Under the pieces are notes generated by a model that was not told the DNA's origin, did not search any database, and saw only the letters and a program-made list of their open reading frames with translations. Shown here in pieces: positions 33,738 to 47,250 of a DNA stretch of 64,000 nucleotides (the first letter of the stretch is position 1; each line of letters begins with the position of its first letter). This stretch comes from Astropecten irregularis. Taxonomy: Eukaryota; Echinodermata; Asteroidea; Paxillosida; Astropectinidae. The position numbers and the translations under genes were made by a program. Location of the stretch: contig OZ020256.1 in NCBI GenBank assembly GCA_963971285.1, positions 4,342,501 to 4,406,500 of the forward strand, given 5' to 3'.

Positions 33738-34900
33738 GTGGAGGCACAGGAGCTGCAGACAAGCATAGCGCGAGCTCAGAACTTGGCTTGGGCTGACTGA
33801 AAACCAAGGATCTCTAATTATCCTATTTACAATAGCTGATACTAGATAAATAAATTGGAAATAGCAACAGATGGCGCTGCTCATTAGTACTTCGGGTAGG
33901 ATTCACAATGCTGTCGCAAGATATACATTGGTCAATGCACCAACTACAGTCAATGTATTCTCCTTTTATAACTGCATCATAATGCAGTTCTAAAACTGGA
34001 ATGAAATGAATCCCTATAAACTTAGAAGTCAGAAATTACAAAATGTTTATTATTAAGAGACATGATAGGGGGAATAACAGATGGTGCATATGACCAGTGT
34101 AAACCATGACATCACAGACAAATAAATGATACCATAGGCATACTTGTATGCTAACAGTGGCCCCAAGGTAAAGTGCACGTGGGTGTATGGCACTGATAAG
34201 AGTGTATGTTATTCCACTTTGAAGTTTGATAACACATAATTACAATGCATAGCCTACATTTCCTGAACATTTTAATAATTGGTGCATATGGTCACAAATG
34301 ATAACAACTGCAGCTTGGCCTATGTTATTCCACACAAGGCCTGCTTTCCTTTTCTGTTTGGAAATATGATTATGATCACGGGGAAGGGTCGGAGCTACAC
34401 TTGTCAAGGACTAACTTATATAATCCTGGATACTGATATCTCTGTCAATGGGTCAATCAAAGAGAGAGGGGAAAAGAAGGGAAATTACCTATACAGAAAG
34501 TAAAGAAACAGCAATAATAAACAAACAGTTGTAATCAGTAACAGACAGGACATACATCGTGGAGGTAGAAATAGTCTTCTTCTACCTCCATGGGTATAGG
34601 TATCATAAACCAGAGCCCAAAAGCACGTTAGCCTGACATTTCTCCTTGTTCCTCCGTGGTTTATGCCAAGCCAAACACTGAAACAGAGAGTCTGTATGGT
34701 ATGACCATGGTATGCTAACAGGCAACATTTTTACTGCCTTTCTGAGAAACCAAGCTTGGCTTCGGTTTCGGCTCCCGCTTCAGCTCCATTTAGGCCTAGT
34801 ACATCAAAATACAGGCTTCCGGCTACATCTAGGCCCTAGTGAACTGGATCAAAATCATTACAATAACGGGTAATAAAGGGGCTACAGTTATATACACTTA

Positions 34901-35020
34901 CAGGGGTCGATTTCACCAAACTCATCATAACTCAAAAAAAAATCGTAAAATTAATGAATGCATTGCAGCGCTACCACTTCATAACTCGAGTTATGGTCGA
35001 TCGTAGTAGATTCTATTGTT
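34901..35020. mobile_element. Foldback relative (GGGGTCGATTTCACCAAACT)
   Basis: Has GATTTCACCAAACTCATC and CATAACTCGAGTTATGGTCG and resembles the 21419 element. The right end is eroded. Confidence 0.6.
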
Positions 35021-35487
35021 TGCAAACAAGAATGGAGTTGGAAGTTGCATTTTCAGCTTTTTGATGACAGAAGATGAGTCCTATGTACTAAAATGCTCTA
35101 TTAGTATTACATATGTCTTCAATTAATTTGTGAGCAGCTCAGTCAAGCTGGTACCCACAGGGCCCTATTTCATGGCTGTGCTAAATACTGTAGGTTTGGA
35201 ATGGCCTCATAACTTCAGTGCTTATTGCAAGTACATTTCACAGGAATTTACTAGGCTGTGTCTGAAATATTTGGCATCCGTTTGTAGTTTTCACACATCA
35301 ATGAGTGCAGCACTTCCTATATGGACTGGTGTGCAATTTCAGGAAGAAGCACAGGAATTGTGCCAAGGCTGGTGTGCATGCATGTTTTACTTACAAGGTC
35401 GGAATCTACAGCAAGCTTTGGACCGGTCCATCTTGCAGGATGGCTAGCTCTGCCAGGATAATATTATTATTTATTATTACAATTAAA

Positions 35488-35795
35488 AAGCCGTATCCTC
35501 TTTGAGTGATCCCCTATGTACCGTTCCCAGGTTGCAGCATTGTTGCGTGTATCATTGAAACGATCCCTGGGGTGTGGCGGTGTGTGTGTGGTTTCATGGC
35601 TTCTGACTGCCAAACAAACAAGGATAGTTGACTATTGGGGTCACCACCAACATAGGGCTGGATGGCTCAGTTGGTAGAGCGCCTGTACGGTATTCAGGAG
35701 GTCGCCGGCTCGAATCCCGCTCCAGTCAATTTTTCTTTGTTCACTTTTCAATGACTTAAAATAACTCAGTCAGTTTCCCTTGTGGTTATTTCACG
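35488..35795 (+). repeat. tRNA-like element (body, tRNA-like cloverleaf, tail)
   Basis: A 72-nt cloverleaf is visible at 35656-35727: acceptor GGCTGGA/TCCAGTC pairs over seven bases including one G-T, D-stem GCTC/GAGC, A box TGGCTCAGTTGGTAGAGC, B box GGCTCGAATCC. The anticodon stem has one mismatch and position 33 is C, so a working tRNA is unlikely. About 150 bp of shared body (GGTTGCAGCATTG, GGTTTCATGGCTTCTGACTG) precedes it and CAATTTTTCTTTGTTCAC follows. Confidence 0.8.
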
Positions 35796-37716
35796 AATAT
35801 TTATTATTACCACACATCTACTGACCTCACTGGGAACTGAGGCTGGAGTTAAATAACTTCTTGATGACTGAAGTCTATCATCTGGACTTAAGATGCTCAT
35901 TTTCAAGCATGGTCTAGGTTGAAAGCCTGCGATTAAACTCAAATCCCTCAATTTGACAAATCACTGAGCCAGGAACTTGCGCACTAGACCGATGACCGGT
36001 GGCCGCATTGTGGTCACTTCCTGAAGTTAACCATCATATTTCAGCGTCCTGAAACTTTATAATCCGAGGCCTTTCCTTTTGATCTGTGGCTTAGCAAAAA
36101 TATCTGCGGTGGTTATTGTAATTAGAACCGCACAGAAGCCAATAACCTCCATCCTTGATGGTCATGATAAGCGCAGGAGAATTTTATTGTTTGGCAGGGC
36201 ATTAGGAGGAACATGAAGATCTGTGCTAAGGCCAAAGCCACGGATGTGGGCCCTGGGAACTTACTAGACTGTCCTGTTTGGCCCAGGTCACCAGGATAAC
36301 AGAAAAAAAGATGTGAGGACAGAGTTTGGAGGAGAAATACACACATAAATGGTCACAAAACTGGTACAGAGACGGTAGATGGACACAGACACGACAGCCA
36401 AGAATGGTGTACTCTTTATGAACGAGGTCATTCATGCTACAAGAGAAAGATCCTTTCCTACAGCTGACGGTACTCCTCCTCCCAGTCTTAGACATTTTTT
36501 TTCAGACAGGGCCACGTACAGGCCTGTTCTTTTAGCGGTTTAATTTCTTTGTCGCTGAGTGGATGCTCCAATAATTGTTAATTATTACAAACACATACAT
36601 ACTCCATGACAGACAAATATTGACATTATTGTGTTTCTATTTTAGGGCGAGTGGATGAATTTGCAGGGCTAGTATGAATGAGATGGACAACAACAATGAT
36701 ATCACTGGCCATGCCAAGAAGTGACATATCGTGGATAGTTCGGGGTCCACAACCTAATTCGTTCATTGGTTTTGTGCACGTGATACGTCACTGTGTGGTG
36801 CCTAAACTATCCAACACACATCACTTTGTGACATTACCAACAGACCAACGATGTCTTCCACTGACGACAATTTTAAACAAATACATCGGAAACATTAGCA
36901 ACATAACATCGTTGAGAAACAATATCATTACAGGCTGCCATGCAAGTAAATTATGACCACCACACCAAAAGAATAGCTTACAATACAATACACTGATGTT
37001 ATTTTACAACATGGCACACAGTACATGCAGGGATGGGTAAAGCTCCTAATGCTGGCATCTAAATATCTAATCAACATTTCAAAACATTTCAACTGCCGAT
37101 GTTTCCAAGTGCCTATACATGGTACATTCCGTGCATGTATGCAATTACTAAAAGCATTTAGTCCATTAAGCATGTACTACTAATGGATCGTGCACATACT
37201 TTGTTTCACTGCACATGCACATTCAAGAAATATGCAAACCCCTAGTCAATATACACTGTTGCTGTATACTGTCATAATGAGCAAGCTCTTGTGTACGGCT
37301 TCCAGCTAAGGAACGATCCTTTAGCCCCCATACCATTCTCAATCACCTGTGAATAATGGTATCTGAGCCCCAGATTACACGAAACAGCAACAGTGTCCTC
37401 ACTCTAGGGAATTCAACATGTTGGCGTGATGATCAGTTTAGATTCCGGTTATATCAGATGGTTATCAAACTGAACTCACAAGAGGTTTATCGTGCAGTGC
37501 AAAGTGACTCACTTGCGTGGGGGAGGGGGGGGGGGGGTTGATCATCAGGAGAAAAAAAAAGAAGAGATTTCTCTTTTCCTTTTCTCTGAAAATCTTCGGA
37601 ATTGTTTTTAGACAGATCCCCGGAGAAAACATGCAAAGAATGCACATACTGCTTGCAAATTAAAAATATACTAAGCTTTATGGTGCACCAGTATGCGCGC
37701 TAGCCAAAACGTTATG

Positions 37717-38472
37717 TTAACATCTTTGGTTCTTTCTTAACATCTTTGGTTCATTCTTAGCATCTCTGGTTCTTTCTTAACATCTCTGGTTCATTCTTAA
37801 CATCTCTGGTTCTTTCTTAACATCTTTGGTTCATTCTTAACATCTCTGGTTCTTTCTTAACATCTCTGGTTCTTTCTTAACATCTCTGGTTCTTTCTTAA
37901 CATCTCTGGTTCTGGTTCTTTCTTAACATCTCTGGTTCTTTCTTAACATATCTGGTTCTTTCTTAATATCTCTGGTTCTTTCTTAACATCTCTGGTTCTT
38001 TCTTAACATCTCTGGTTCTTTCTTAAGATTCTCTGGTTCTTTCTTAAGATTCTCTGGTTCTTTCTTAAGATTCTCTGTTTTTTTTTAACATCTCTGGTTC
38101 TTTTGTAACATCTCTGGTTCTGGTTCTTTCTTAACATCTCTGGTTCTTTCTAAATATCTCTGGTCCTTTTGTAACATCTCTTGTCCCTTTCTTAACATCT
38201 CTGGTTCTTTCTTAACATCTCTAGTTCTTTCTTAACATATCTGGTTCTTTCTTAACATCTCTGGTTCTTTCTTAACATCTCTGGTTCTTTCTTAACATCT
38301 CTGGTTCTTTCTTAACATCTCTGGTTCTGGTTCTTTCTTAACATCTCTGGTTCTTTCTTAACATCTCTGGTTCTTTCTAAACATCTCTGGTTCTTTCTAA
38401 ACATCTCTGGTTCTTTCTTAACACCTCTGGTTCTTTCTTAACATCTCTGGTTCTTTCTTAACATCTTTGGTT
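37717..38472. repeat. 20-bp minisatellite, about 37 units
   Basis: Unit TTAACATCTCTGGTTCTTTC with sporadic variants and four units extended by an extra GGTTCT. It lies within the 7.3-kb last intron of the MICU-like gene. Confidence 0.95.
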
Positions 38473-40573
38473 TCTTCACAACCACATCTTATGCCAAGAA
38501 GAATTTGCATAACGGCACACCATAAACCTTACCACATTACAACATCTAATATCCGACATGCAGTGCTTGATAACTGAATTGCTTGCATAGTATGCGCTTT
38601 TCATGTTACCTATCTTTTGGCCCTGACTTATAACACGAGCAGTTACAATCCTTTCAAGTTATTCTCTGTAGGAAAAGCATTCTACCCAGATGTTACAGAA
38701 GAGGGAATAAGTTGTCGGAAGGAGATTAACAAGCTGAGAGATGGAAAGGGGGAAAGATGTATCATCACGGTGAAGGTACTTACCGTCTATACGACGACGG
38801 AGAATGTGGGAAATGTAACAACAAAAAAGCATTTTGGTTTATTTATGATGTTCATGAAATGGCACTCGATTCTTGCAAATTATCTCAAAAAACCCAAATG
38901 GTTCATGACCTGACTTAGGCTCTAATGATGTAGATGTCAGTTTGACTATCACAGCATACCTGACTTGTCCATGGATAGCATTCAATGGCATCCACCAATG
39001 GTTATCTTATGAAATAATCTGAACCAATAGTTTGCCTTCCCAAAAATGTTTTGCATCATTTTATATAGCAATTAAGGGTGCAAGTTGACATTTAAATAAA
39101 AAGAGCAAAGAAAACCAAAACACAACAGAGCGAGACATTCAAAAACTGGCAAGATTTTTCAACTGAATTTCTTTGTGCAACTGCAAATTAATTCTTTGAT
39201 TTCAAAGTAGCTATTGTGATTTTTTTAAAGATGTAAGTTAATATCTTGCTACAGATATTATAAGTGAATTTGAAGCCACAAGCATTACATTTTCAGTGCA
39301 CAACATGTATGCAATGCAAGGAGTATGTGTTAAAATGTCAATCAGTAGTTATTAAAACGAAATGGGTTTGTTTGCTGTCCGACTACAGGCATGCTAATGA
39401 ATACCAAAGTGCAAAGGACCTTCGTTCCGGTTCCCTGATTAAAATACACATGATATTGACACATCAGAGATGATGGCCTCGCGAAAGCATGACACAGCAC
39501 TTAATGCAACTGGTTCCACATAGTCTCCAAACCATAAACCCAATCCAACAAGCACCGACCGTACCCAGACATCAAGTCGGCTTGAATAATCCATAATAAG
39601 CCTCGTAAACAATAGCTCTTATGAAACTTGCTCGAGTGCGTTGTTCAGATTTCTGAGCAATCTCCGAGGGCGCTGTTTAAAATCCACCACTCGGGACAGC
39701 CTTACCGAATGCATGCAGACTTGTGTGAGATCATTCTCGAGGCCCAACGTGAGATCATGACAATTTGAGACAGCCACGGGCGAATGACCAAGAGGGAAGG
39801 GTCAACAACAGCTCAGTGACTTTACCTGAATCACACACACCTTGTGCGTATTATTAACTAGCGGGATTACAGTCCTAGGGCCTGTTCTGATTAGCATGCC
39901 GTCAAGTGGCTGCTACTGCTTATTTAGACACGACTGAAGGCATCTGAAGATGTAACGCTATACCAGCAAGCTTTGTAATCATGAATACCAATTCCTCAAT
40001 TCGCATGAAGATATTAAAGAACAAAATGGGACAGAAATGGCACGGGTGCATTCAAAACGGCACCATCACTTGCATTTCTGAATTTTAGGGAAAGGAAATG
40101 TCAAACTGGTGATTTTCTAGAGGAATGGCGTTGCAAACTGAACTTTTAAAGATGTTGTTATTCATCAACTGATAGGCTACTGACCGATTGAAAGTTAAAT
40201 ATCTGAATGATTTTCTCGACTTAATTTCACAGAGATGCTTGCTTAGAATGAAAGAAAATCCGTTTGCAAATATCTACCCCTCGGCAGAATCAGCTAAGAA
40301 GCAGTTTCACCTTAATTCAAGCAGCCACATGTTTTACAAGCAACTTTTTCACACGTGGCAAAGTAAAAAATTGTGACTGAAAATGGTCGATGAGCTACGT
40401 GGAATTGGCTCATGATGGTAAAATGTAGAAGGCAATTTGTGCTTAACTGTGCTGCATTATATCATCGTTTAATATGTTCATGATTTGTGCATTGTTTCTA
40501 GTCGGACAGGTCATGACTTTGACATCCCCCAAGAGATTCAAACTTCCAGGTTTATTGTTCTTATTCAACTTAC

Positions 40574-40641
40574 CCTGAACCCCCGATGTATTCTGTTCTT
40601 CATGACTCCCAGGAATTCGTTCTGACTGAGCTTACCATCTC
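40574..40641 (-). CDS. MICU2/3-like: MICU2/3-like EF-hand exon
   Basis: The acceptor gttttgcag completes a Gly codon (G|GA) in the middle of the calcium loop; the donor is TTCAGG|gtaagt, phase 0. It encodes DGKLSQNEFLGVMKNRIHRG and FR. Glu at loop position 12 is present, so the EF-hand should bind calcium. Confidence 0.93.
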
Positions 40642-41300
40642 CTGCAAAACGGACAAAACAAAACAAAGACAATTGTTAAGTTAATTTCTGACTGAAAACT
40701 TTACAATAATGCCATTATCTTACAGTCGTAGACCCAAACTCTGATCCACTTCTTTCAAACTATTACTCAGAGGTCCTGTTTCACAATCAAGAAAAGTTGC
40801 AATACAAGTTTTGTCAGTTATGTAAAGTTTCCCAAAGAAAGAAACCAGTCCCTCCAACTGGAACAAGATTTGTGGTCTCCTTGCAGTACAAATTGGAATG
40901 GAAGGGCATTAAGTCCACAGCAAGGCAATGAATTAAGGCTTCCACTTGAACATGCGACAGGGAAACCAACAACACACGCTAGAATTAAAACCACTCTTGG
41001 ACCACACTTACCCACCTCCATCCCCTCTTTGGTCTATCCCCCGTTACATGCTTTCCCTGTTTCCCTGGTCACTCTTTCCCACTTTGTTCTGATCCTCTCA
41101 TCCATTTAGGTGTATCTTTACTTCCATGTTCATAACCTCTTTTCATTTAGGAAGTAAGGAAGTAAACACTGCAATGGTGCTTCTGAGGTGCATATAAGAC
41201 CCACAAGAACAGACAGTCTACAAGGTTTTGATACGGTGCTTCCATACTTGGTTTTCTTTTCAAGTCACGAGGTCTACCACACAACTATTGTCAAAGTAGT

Positions 41301-41535
41301 CTAGGCCCTTTTCCAAACCTCGGATCCGGCTAAGGCTCCGGCTCCGGCGCTGTCATCCATACTCTCAAAATATAGGTTGTGGCTTTTCATTGAAGCTGAA
41401 CCTCTGCTTTCTTGTTCAAAATAGAGTATCTACTTCCAAACCATAGCCAAAAGCCTCTATTTTTATGCAGTTTACTTTAGAATGGATTCACGAAATGAGA
41501 ATGAGCCGGAGCTGAGGTTTGGAAACAGGCCCTAG
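41301..41535. mobile_element. Foldback family B copy
   Basis: Ends CTAGGCCCTTTTCCAAACCT and AGGTTTGGAAACAGGCCCTA, a different terminal sequence variant with the common interior. Confidence 0.87.
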
Positions 41536-41696
41536 AATGATAGTTCTAGACCCAATCAAGAAAAAACCAAACATTAGTTAAAATGTTCTTCCATCCTACA
41601 ACCACTGTCAAAATGATCTCCGAGTGGATCGAGCTCTAGATATGATCAAGATATTACCATTGAGTAGCTGAGGTATTGTTGTTTTTGTTCAACCCA

Positions 41697-42712
41697 TGGG
41701 CGTAGATCCCGGGGGGGCTAGGGGGGTTGCAACCCCCCCAGGTTTTCACTTTTTATATATACAGTATAAAAAAATATTTTGTGCACAAACGTATATGGAA
41801 GAACGACCCAGCTACACGATCAACCCCCCCAGGTCTGAGGACGTGTCTACACTAATGGTTCAACCTATCTTTTAGAGATGGGATTTTTAATTAAACTGCT
41901 CGAATGTGACTCCCGAGTTTTCAAACATAAATCATGTTGAAGTGTTCCATCAAAGGAACGGATATTACAAGACCCCTATCTCCCCTACTTTTCCCTCCAA
42001 AACACACACACGAGTGCGAGACCTCAGCCACGCATGATCCCAGCTTGAGACCACATAATCACCATGTGTCACGCCGTTTACTCAGCTGGAGCGCAAACTA
42101 CAACTCCGTATAAAGCCCTAATTTCCGGGCAGGAATTAAAAGGGGATTGTGGAAGATTTGGTGGACCTACAGCCGACAGGTTAACACCACCGACTACTGA
42201 ACCTACGTCACTCTCAAAGTGCTCGCTAAGAGAAATGACACAGTTTCAGAGTCACCTTTCTCCAATCACTGCTTTCTTTAACTTCATTAGGCCTTTGTGA
42301 ATTCTATTGATGAGATGAACAAAATCTAGAAGTAGGCCCTGTACATAACACCTGCATAATACACAATGTATTGTATCACTGTACATCCAGCCCGCACATA
42401 CAAACTACTGCATACAAGTTTAATTTCCTGTTAACTCTGCCTTCCTCTCAAAACTACCTAGTTCCAGAAACAGGCTGCAACTACATCATGCATTTATACA
42501 AATATAAAAAAAATTTGTCTTTAGCTTTAGCTCTATCGTACACCTACATTAATACTGATTGCAGTAGTGTAGACGCGTCCTCAGACCTGGCGGGGGGTTG
42601 ATCTTGCAGCTGGGTCATACTTCCATATGTTTGTGCACAAAATAATTGTTTATATATATAAAAAAGTGAAAACCTGGGGGAAACCCCCCCCCCATGATCT
42701 ACTTCCAAGACT
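41697..42712. mobile_element. 1-kb element with inverted ends of about 165 bp
   Basis: Segments 41697-41865 and 42555-42712 are inverted copies sharing GTAGATC, GGTTTTCACTTTTT, TTTTGTGCACAAAC, GACCCAGCT, GATCAACCCCCC and GGTCTGAGGACG. The 690-bp interior has no convincing ORF. Confidence 0.75.
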
Positions 42713-42987
42713 GATTGAGATACATTTTAATTAAGCCCTACTGGTTTATCTATCAGCAAAATATTGACACCTTCAACATTTATCTTTTCTTCAATCTTAA
42801 TCATTCAAATTCTACAGTAATCCTAATTTCTCAGAAAGTTTCAAGATATCTTTATCATGAAATTTCAGCTGAAACTTTCATGATTTTGGTTTGGATTATT
42901 AAACAATTACTACACCCCTTGATTTTTTTTAATGGTATTATTGGACTGAAATCAATGCAGGGGCATAAAGAGAAGGATAGCTACCTT

Positions 42988-43340
42988 TTAAAGGTAATAT
43001 CATACTTTGGTTTTTGTCAAAGAAATACAGATTCGTGGGGGAAAAAAAACAAGGAAGATACAGTAACAGTGAAAAATTCAATCCCATACACTGCCCAGTG
43101 CCCACTTTCTGAGAAAACAGTGAAAAACTGCCACAGTATTTTTGAAGTCTTTTCTCTTTTATTTTTGATCTTTAAAAGATCAAAAATAATTTTGGTCACT
43201 GGTTTTACTCTATTCTGGATAAATACAGCGGTTCAGGCAGAAAAATTTTTCTACCATCACCATCTTCATATCCTGTAAGTCGGTAAATCTGTGAAGATTT
43301 CTGTTTCGGTATGCTACCAAAGTATGATACTACCTTTAAT
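42988..43340. mobile_element. MITE family A copy
   Basis: Both ends are present (AAAGGTAATATCATACTTTG and its complement), about 353 bp. The ORF 42715-43278 overlapping it is a chance reading through the element. Confidence 0.9.
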
Positions 43341-44392
43341 TTGGGAGGGAAAGGAGATGAACAGAAGTTCACAGACTCTCTGTCATTGGATCAAGGATTA
43401 AGGAGTAAACCAGCAGTGGCATCGGTGTTCGGTCTCGAGGTGTCAGTTTATAATTCAGACGGCTGTCTGCAAAAACAGAGCTGCCTGAAACTCAAGAGGC
43501 CGTCATTCACAGCTAGTCCTTCTTTATTCTGACAAGCTTTCGTCTCTTTTTTTTCAGTCCACTTCAAATCAGGGACTGGTTGTGAAATGTTACTTGGCAA
43601 ACGAGAGACAGAAAGTACATGGTAAAGTGCATGTACTTGTCAGTAGTAAAGCGACGAATAGGCTGGCATGGTTTGACGAGGTTGAGGGCGTTCAATGACC
43701 TGCCTGTCTTTTTCAAACAAGTTGTGTGACCTTATGTTGACCTTCTGACTAGTATAGGAGATTTCTGGTTGGTTGGTGGCAGGGGCGGGATCGAGGGGCC
43801 TCTGTATTAACAAACGTTACAGAGGTGATGAGGAGCATGTGTTGATCCATCATCAGCTCATCTTCTGCCAAGCACTTATACAGAGATGCAACTGGACAAT
43901 GCCAAAAAGATCTGAAAATGTCTGTCCGTGTTATAGCTAGCAAGTCATTCAAGGTAGTGCCGCAGAAGATAAGTGAATATCATCAAAGCAGACTTGAAAA
44001 GAAATTGTGCAATTCAAAACATCTGAAGGGGACAAAAATCAGAATCGGGGTCGAAAATAGAAAAAAGAAAAGATAAAAGTTGCATCTCTGTTTTGAAGAA
44101 GATCTTAGACAAACTGAGGCTTTATAATGTGGCTTTGCAGCCCAGGAATGCTAAGCTATCCTTCTGTATTTGCAGTGCTGGCCACAAAAGTCTATGCTAG
44201 ACCTTCATGCAAGTACAAAAAGACCAAATGTGTAATGCTAGCTGGTGAAATATGCTTGCAGAAAGTGGGAGATTTTCACGATACATCACACGGAAATTGC
44301 TCATTTAAGGTTAGCTGAACTGCGAAACTAGGCTCCACACCACAACCCCTTCGTGTACAACGGAAAAGCTCACTGATCGCTGCAATTCTTAC

Positions 44393-44482
44393 CGTCTTTG
44401 TCAAATATCTGGAAAACGGTGTGAACCACGTGAGGGTCCAGGTTGTGACCAGTGGCAACCTGCACAGCTCGGCCAAACTCCA
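44393..44482 (-). CDS. MICU2/3-like: MICU2/3-like exon before the EF-hand loop
   Basis: The acceptor ttctcttgcag enters in phase 1; the donor GACG|gtaaga leaves in phase 1. It encodes VEFGRAVQVATGHNLDPHVV and HTVFQIFDKD, ending with the first loop residues of the EF-hand. Confidence 0.93.
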
Positions 44483-44769
44483 CTGCAAGAGAAAGCAAAA
44501 AAAACATGACTATCAAACAGAGGGCAAGAAGATGTCACACACCATGGTCACGGACTGATTGTTATTCCAGGCAGATGCTTGATGCACAGACAGAGGCTTG
44601 GAGAACAGATTTAGTTTAACTAACTCTGTTTTCCGTGAAAGAAAAACTTTCAGAAAACCCATAAATTATAAATCCACCTTTAACTACTGTTTTCAAACCT
44701 TCATGACATCAATTTGGTCATTAACATGAAAATTCAACTTTGCATACAATACACATAAAATAAAAGACC

Positions 44770-44848
44770 TGGGGTTGATTTCACCAAACCCATCGTGGCT
44801 TACTATCAATCGTAGGACTTATCATGCATTGCAGCCCTACATAGGATA
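44770..44848. mobile_element. Truncated foldback (GGGTTGATTTCACCAAACCC)
   Basis: Left arm and CTATCAATCGTAGGACTTAT block as in the 21419 element; it stops where a family A MITE begins at 44849. Confidence 0.7.
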
Positions 44849-45198
44849 CGATCATACTTTGGTAGCATACCGAAACAAAAATCTTCACAGATTTACCCAT
44901 AACTTTAGGGTATAAAGATGGTGAAGGCAGAAACATACAGTTAAAATGTTTCTGCCTGAAATACTGTATTTAATTAACACACAAAAAAGAGTAAAAAAAT
45001 TGACCAAAATGATTTTTGATCTTTTAAAGATCAAAAGTAAAAGAGAAAAACTGTGGCCGTTTTTATCTGTTTTCTCAAAAAGCAGGCACCGTATGGGACT
45101 GAAATTTTCACAGATGACTGTTGCTGTATCTTCCTTGATATTTTTGCCCATGAATCTGTATTTCTTTGATAAAAACCAAAGTATGATATTACCTTTAA
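44849..45198. mobile_element. MITE family A copy
   Basis: The left end has lost its first bases (GATCATACTTTGGTAGCATA); the right end is intact. It abuts a truncated foldback relative (44770-44848), suggesting insertion into it. Confidence 0.88.
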
Positions 45199-46519
45199 CA
45201 TGTACTAGACATGTCCATGAAGTTTTTATTTTTTTTGCTTTTTTTCAAAAAGGAAGAAGAACCAGAAGGAAACTTGGCCAGTCCCGGGATGTTCCTTCCC
45301 GATGGGTTTGTGTCTGACCTGGCAAACCCTACATAACAAGAGCAACAAAACTCTATCCTGTACAGATAACTCAGGAAGGATGATGGAACAGCAACACAAA
45401 CAATATCAAAGGGTTTCACTTTTTACATAATGTCATGAGAGCAGTATCTTTTCTCATGTTCCCTGTACCACACTGCCCAATGGACTATTATTTAAGCAAA
45501 AGTGTGTCAGGGACCAATTTCAACCAAAGGTCTTCCACCGAGGAAAAGAATGATTTTATTGTTGGTTCTTTTTCCTGCGGCTGCCATCGGACAATAAGCC
45601 TTTCATGAGTTAAAGTTGAACAATATCTGATTCATTGAATTCTTCCACTGTATGTAAAAACCTGAATTCTCCAGACTAAAGACAATGTTGCTATATCACA
45701 TGATTTGGGATAAGCTCTTGCTTAATAACAGACATCTTGCCAGAATGCACTTTTCATAACTTGTGGATAAGAAAGGCACAAAGGAACCAGTCCATTCCAG
45801 AGATGGGTATCTCTATGCAAAAGCTTGCCCCAAATCATGTAATATAGCAACAACCTTAAATATGGGAAATTCAAACTGGTGTGTTTATGTTAATGAAAGA
45901 AGTCTGTGTGCCAGATACTATTCAGATTTAACTCACAAATGGCTTATTAAGTGTGCTGGGCCGAGACCAGCCTACTATTAGCCGGAGTGAAGGGGGAATT
46001 CACCACAAGTCTACCGTGAAATTTAATAAGGTCGTATATTAAAATGGCAAATGGCCAGGAATATGATATGATATTTTTACATCACCAACATTTTGGAAGG
46101 GATATGAACATAATTATGAGGGGATTTTTTATTATTAAATGATCATTTCCTCGATGGTTTTATTTACAGCTACATCCTATTCCTACTAGGAATAGTAGAA
46201 GTAGGCTTAAGGATCATTCCTAATTTCTCCTATCACAGATAAAGTCAGGAACTTATAATGGGATCATACAAAAACTGGAAAGCTGTTTTCCGAGTGATGT
46301 ATGATATAGTCCACTATTTATGCATTTTATTCATTTATTCCTATTTGGACTTTGCAAAATTTCTAACATATGGTTCCAAGATGGAACCAGGTGCATGCTG
46401 CGTGTGTGTAAATCTACATCCTGCAACAAAACTCTCATTAATCAATTTTTAGCTTTTTCCCCGAAAAACTTCATACTTTATTCCGAGTGAATAATTGATT
46501 CAAAGTAGTCTTTCCAGAG

Positions 46520-46745
46520 TAGTATTCCAGAGGTCGCCGGTTGCGATCCCATTCCATCAAATAAATAATATTGTGAATGGTTTCAAGGCTTCTGACTGCC
46601 ACATGAACAAAGATAATTGACTAAAGACGCCAACATAGGGCTGGGTAGCTCAATTGGTAAGAGCATCGGTGGTAAGTTCCTGTGGTCACTGGTTCGAATC
46701 CTGCTCCAGCCAATTTTTTCTCTGTCCACTTGTCAATGACTTTAT
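46520..46745 (+). repeat. tRNA-like element copy
   Basis: Same body and tRNA-like region (GGCTGGGTAGCTCAATTGGT; GGTTCGAATCCTGCTCC). The body is shortened. Confidence 0.75.
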
Positions 46746-46849
46746 ACATTACAATGAGAACCAAAACAAAACAAAAAATATTAATTTGCTGAATATGCTG
46801 AAAGCTGGGCAGACATTGTTGCGAACAAAAACAATCTCTCTGCCAATTT

Positions 46850-47065
46850 TAATCCAAAGAGCGGGATTCGGACTGGTGACCTCCTGAGGCTCCTGAATAC
46901 CGTAAATGTGCTCTACCAACTGAGCTATCCAGCCCTACATAGGTGGTGACCCTAATAGTCAATTATCTTTGTTTCTTTGGCAGTCAGAAGCCATGAAACC
47001 AAGCACACAGCAATGCTGCAACCTGGGAACGGTACATGGGGGATCACTCAAAGAGGATAATTATT
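46850..47065 (-). repeat. tRNA-like element copy, opposite orientation
   Basis: Reverse-complement copy; the tRNA-like part is at 46858-46937 and the body ends near GGGGGATCACTCAAAGAGGA. Confidence 0.78.
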
Positions 47066-47069
47066 ATAA

Positions 47070-47250
47070 TCATCAAATAACCACAAGAAAAATTGACTGG
47101 AGTGGGATTCGCGATCGAACAGGCAACCTCCTGAATACCATACAGGCGCTCTACCAACTGAGCCATCCAGCCCTACATTGGTGGTGACCCCAATTAAAGT
47201 CAATTATCTTTGATCGTTTGGCAGTCAGAAGCCATGAAACCACGCACATA
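47070..47250 (-). repeat. tRNA-like element copy, opposite orientation, adjacent to previous
   Basis: Starts ATCAAATAACCACAAGAAAA and contains the inverted tRNA-like region. The B box is disturbed by an extra GCGATC (GATTCGCGATCGAACAGG). Confidence 0.75.

Noticed and set aside
35656-35727. Cloverleaf that could be called a tRNA gene
   Set aside because: It lies in a dispersed repeat, the anticodon stem is mismatched and position 33 is not U; annotated as repeat instead.
42715-43278. Plus-strand ORF of 187 codons
   Set aside because: Most of it is a family A MITE read through; other copies of the MITE do not keep the frame.
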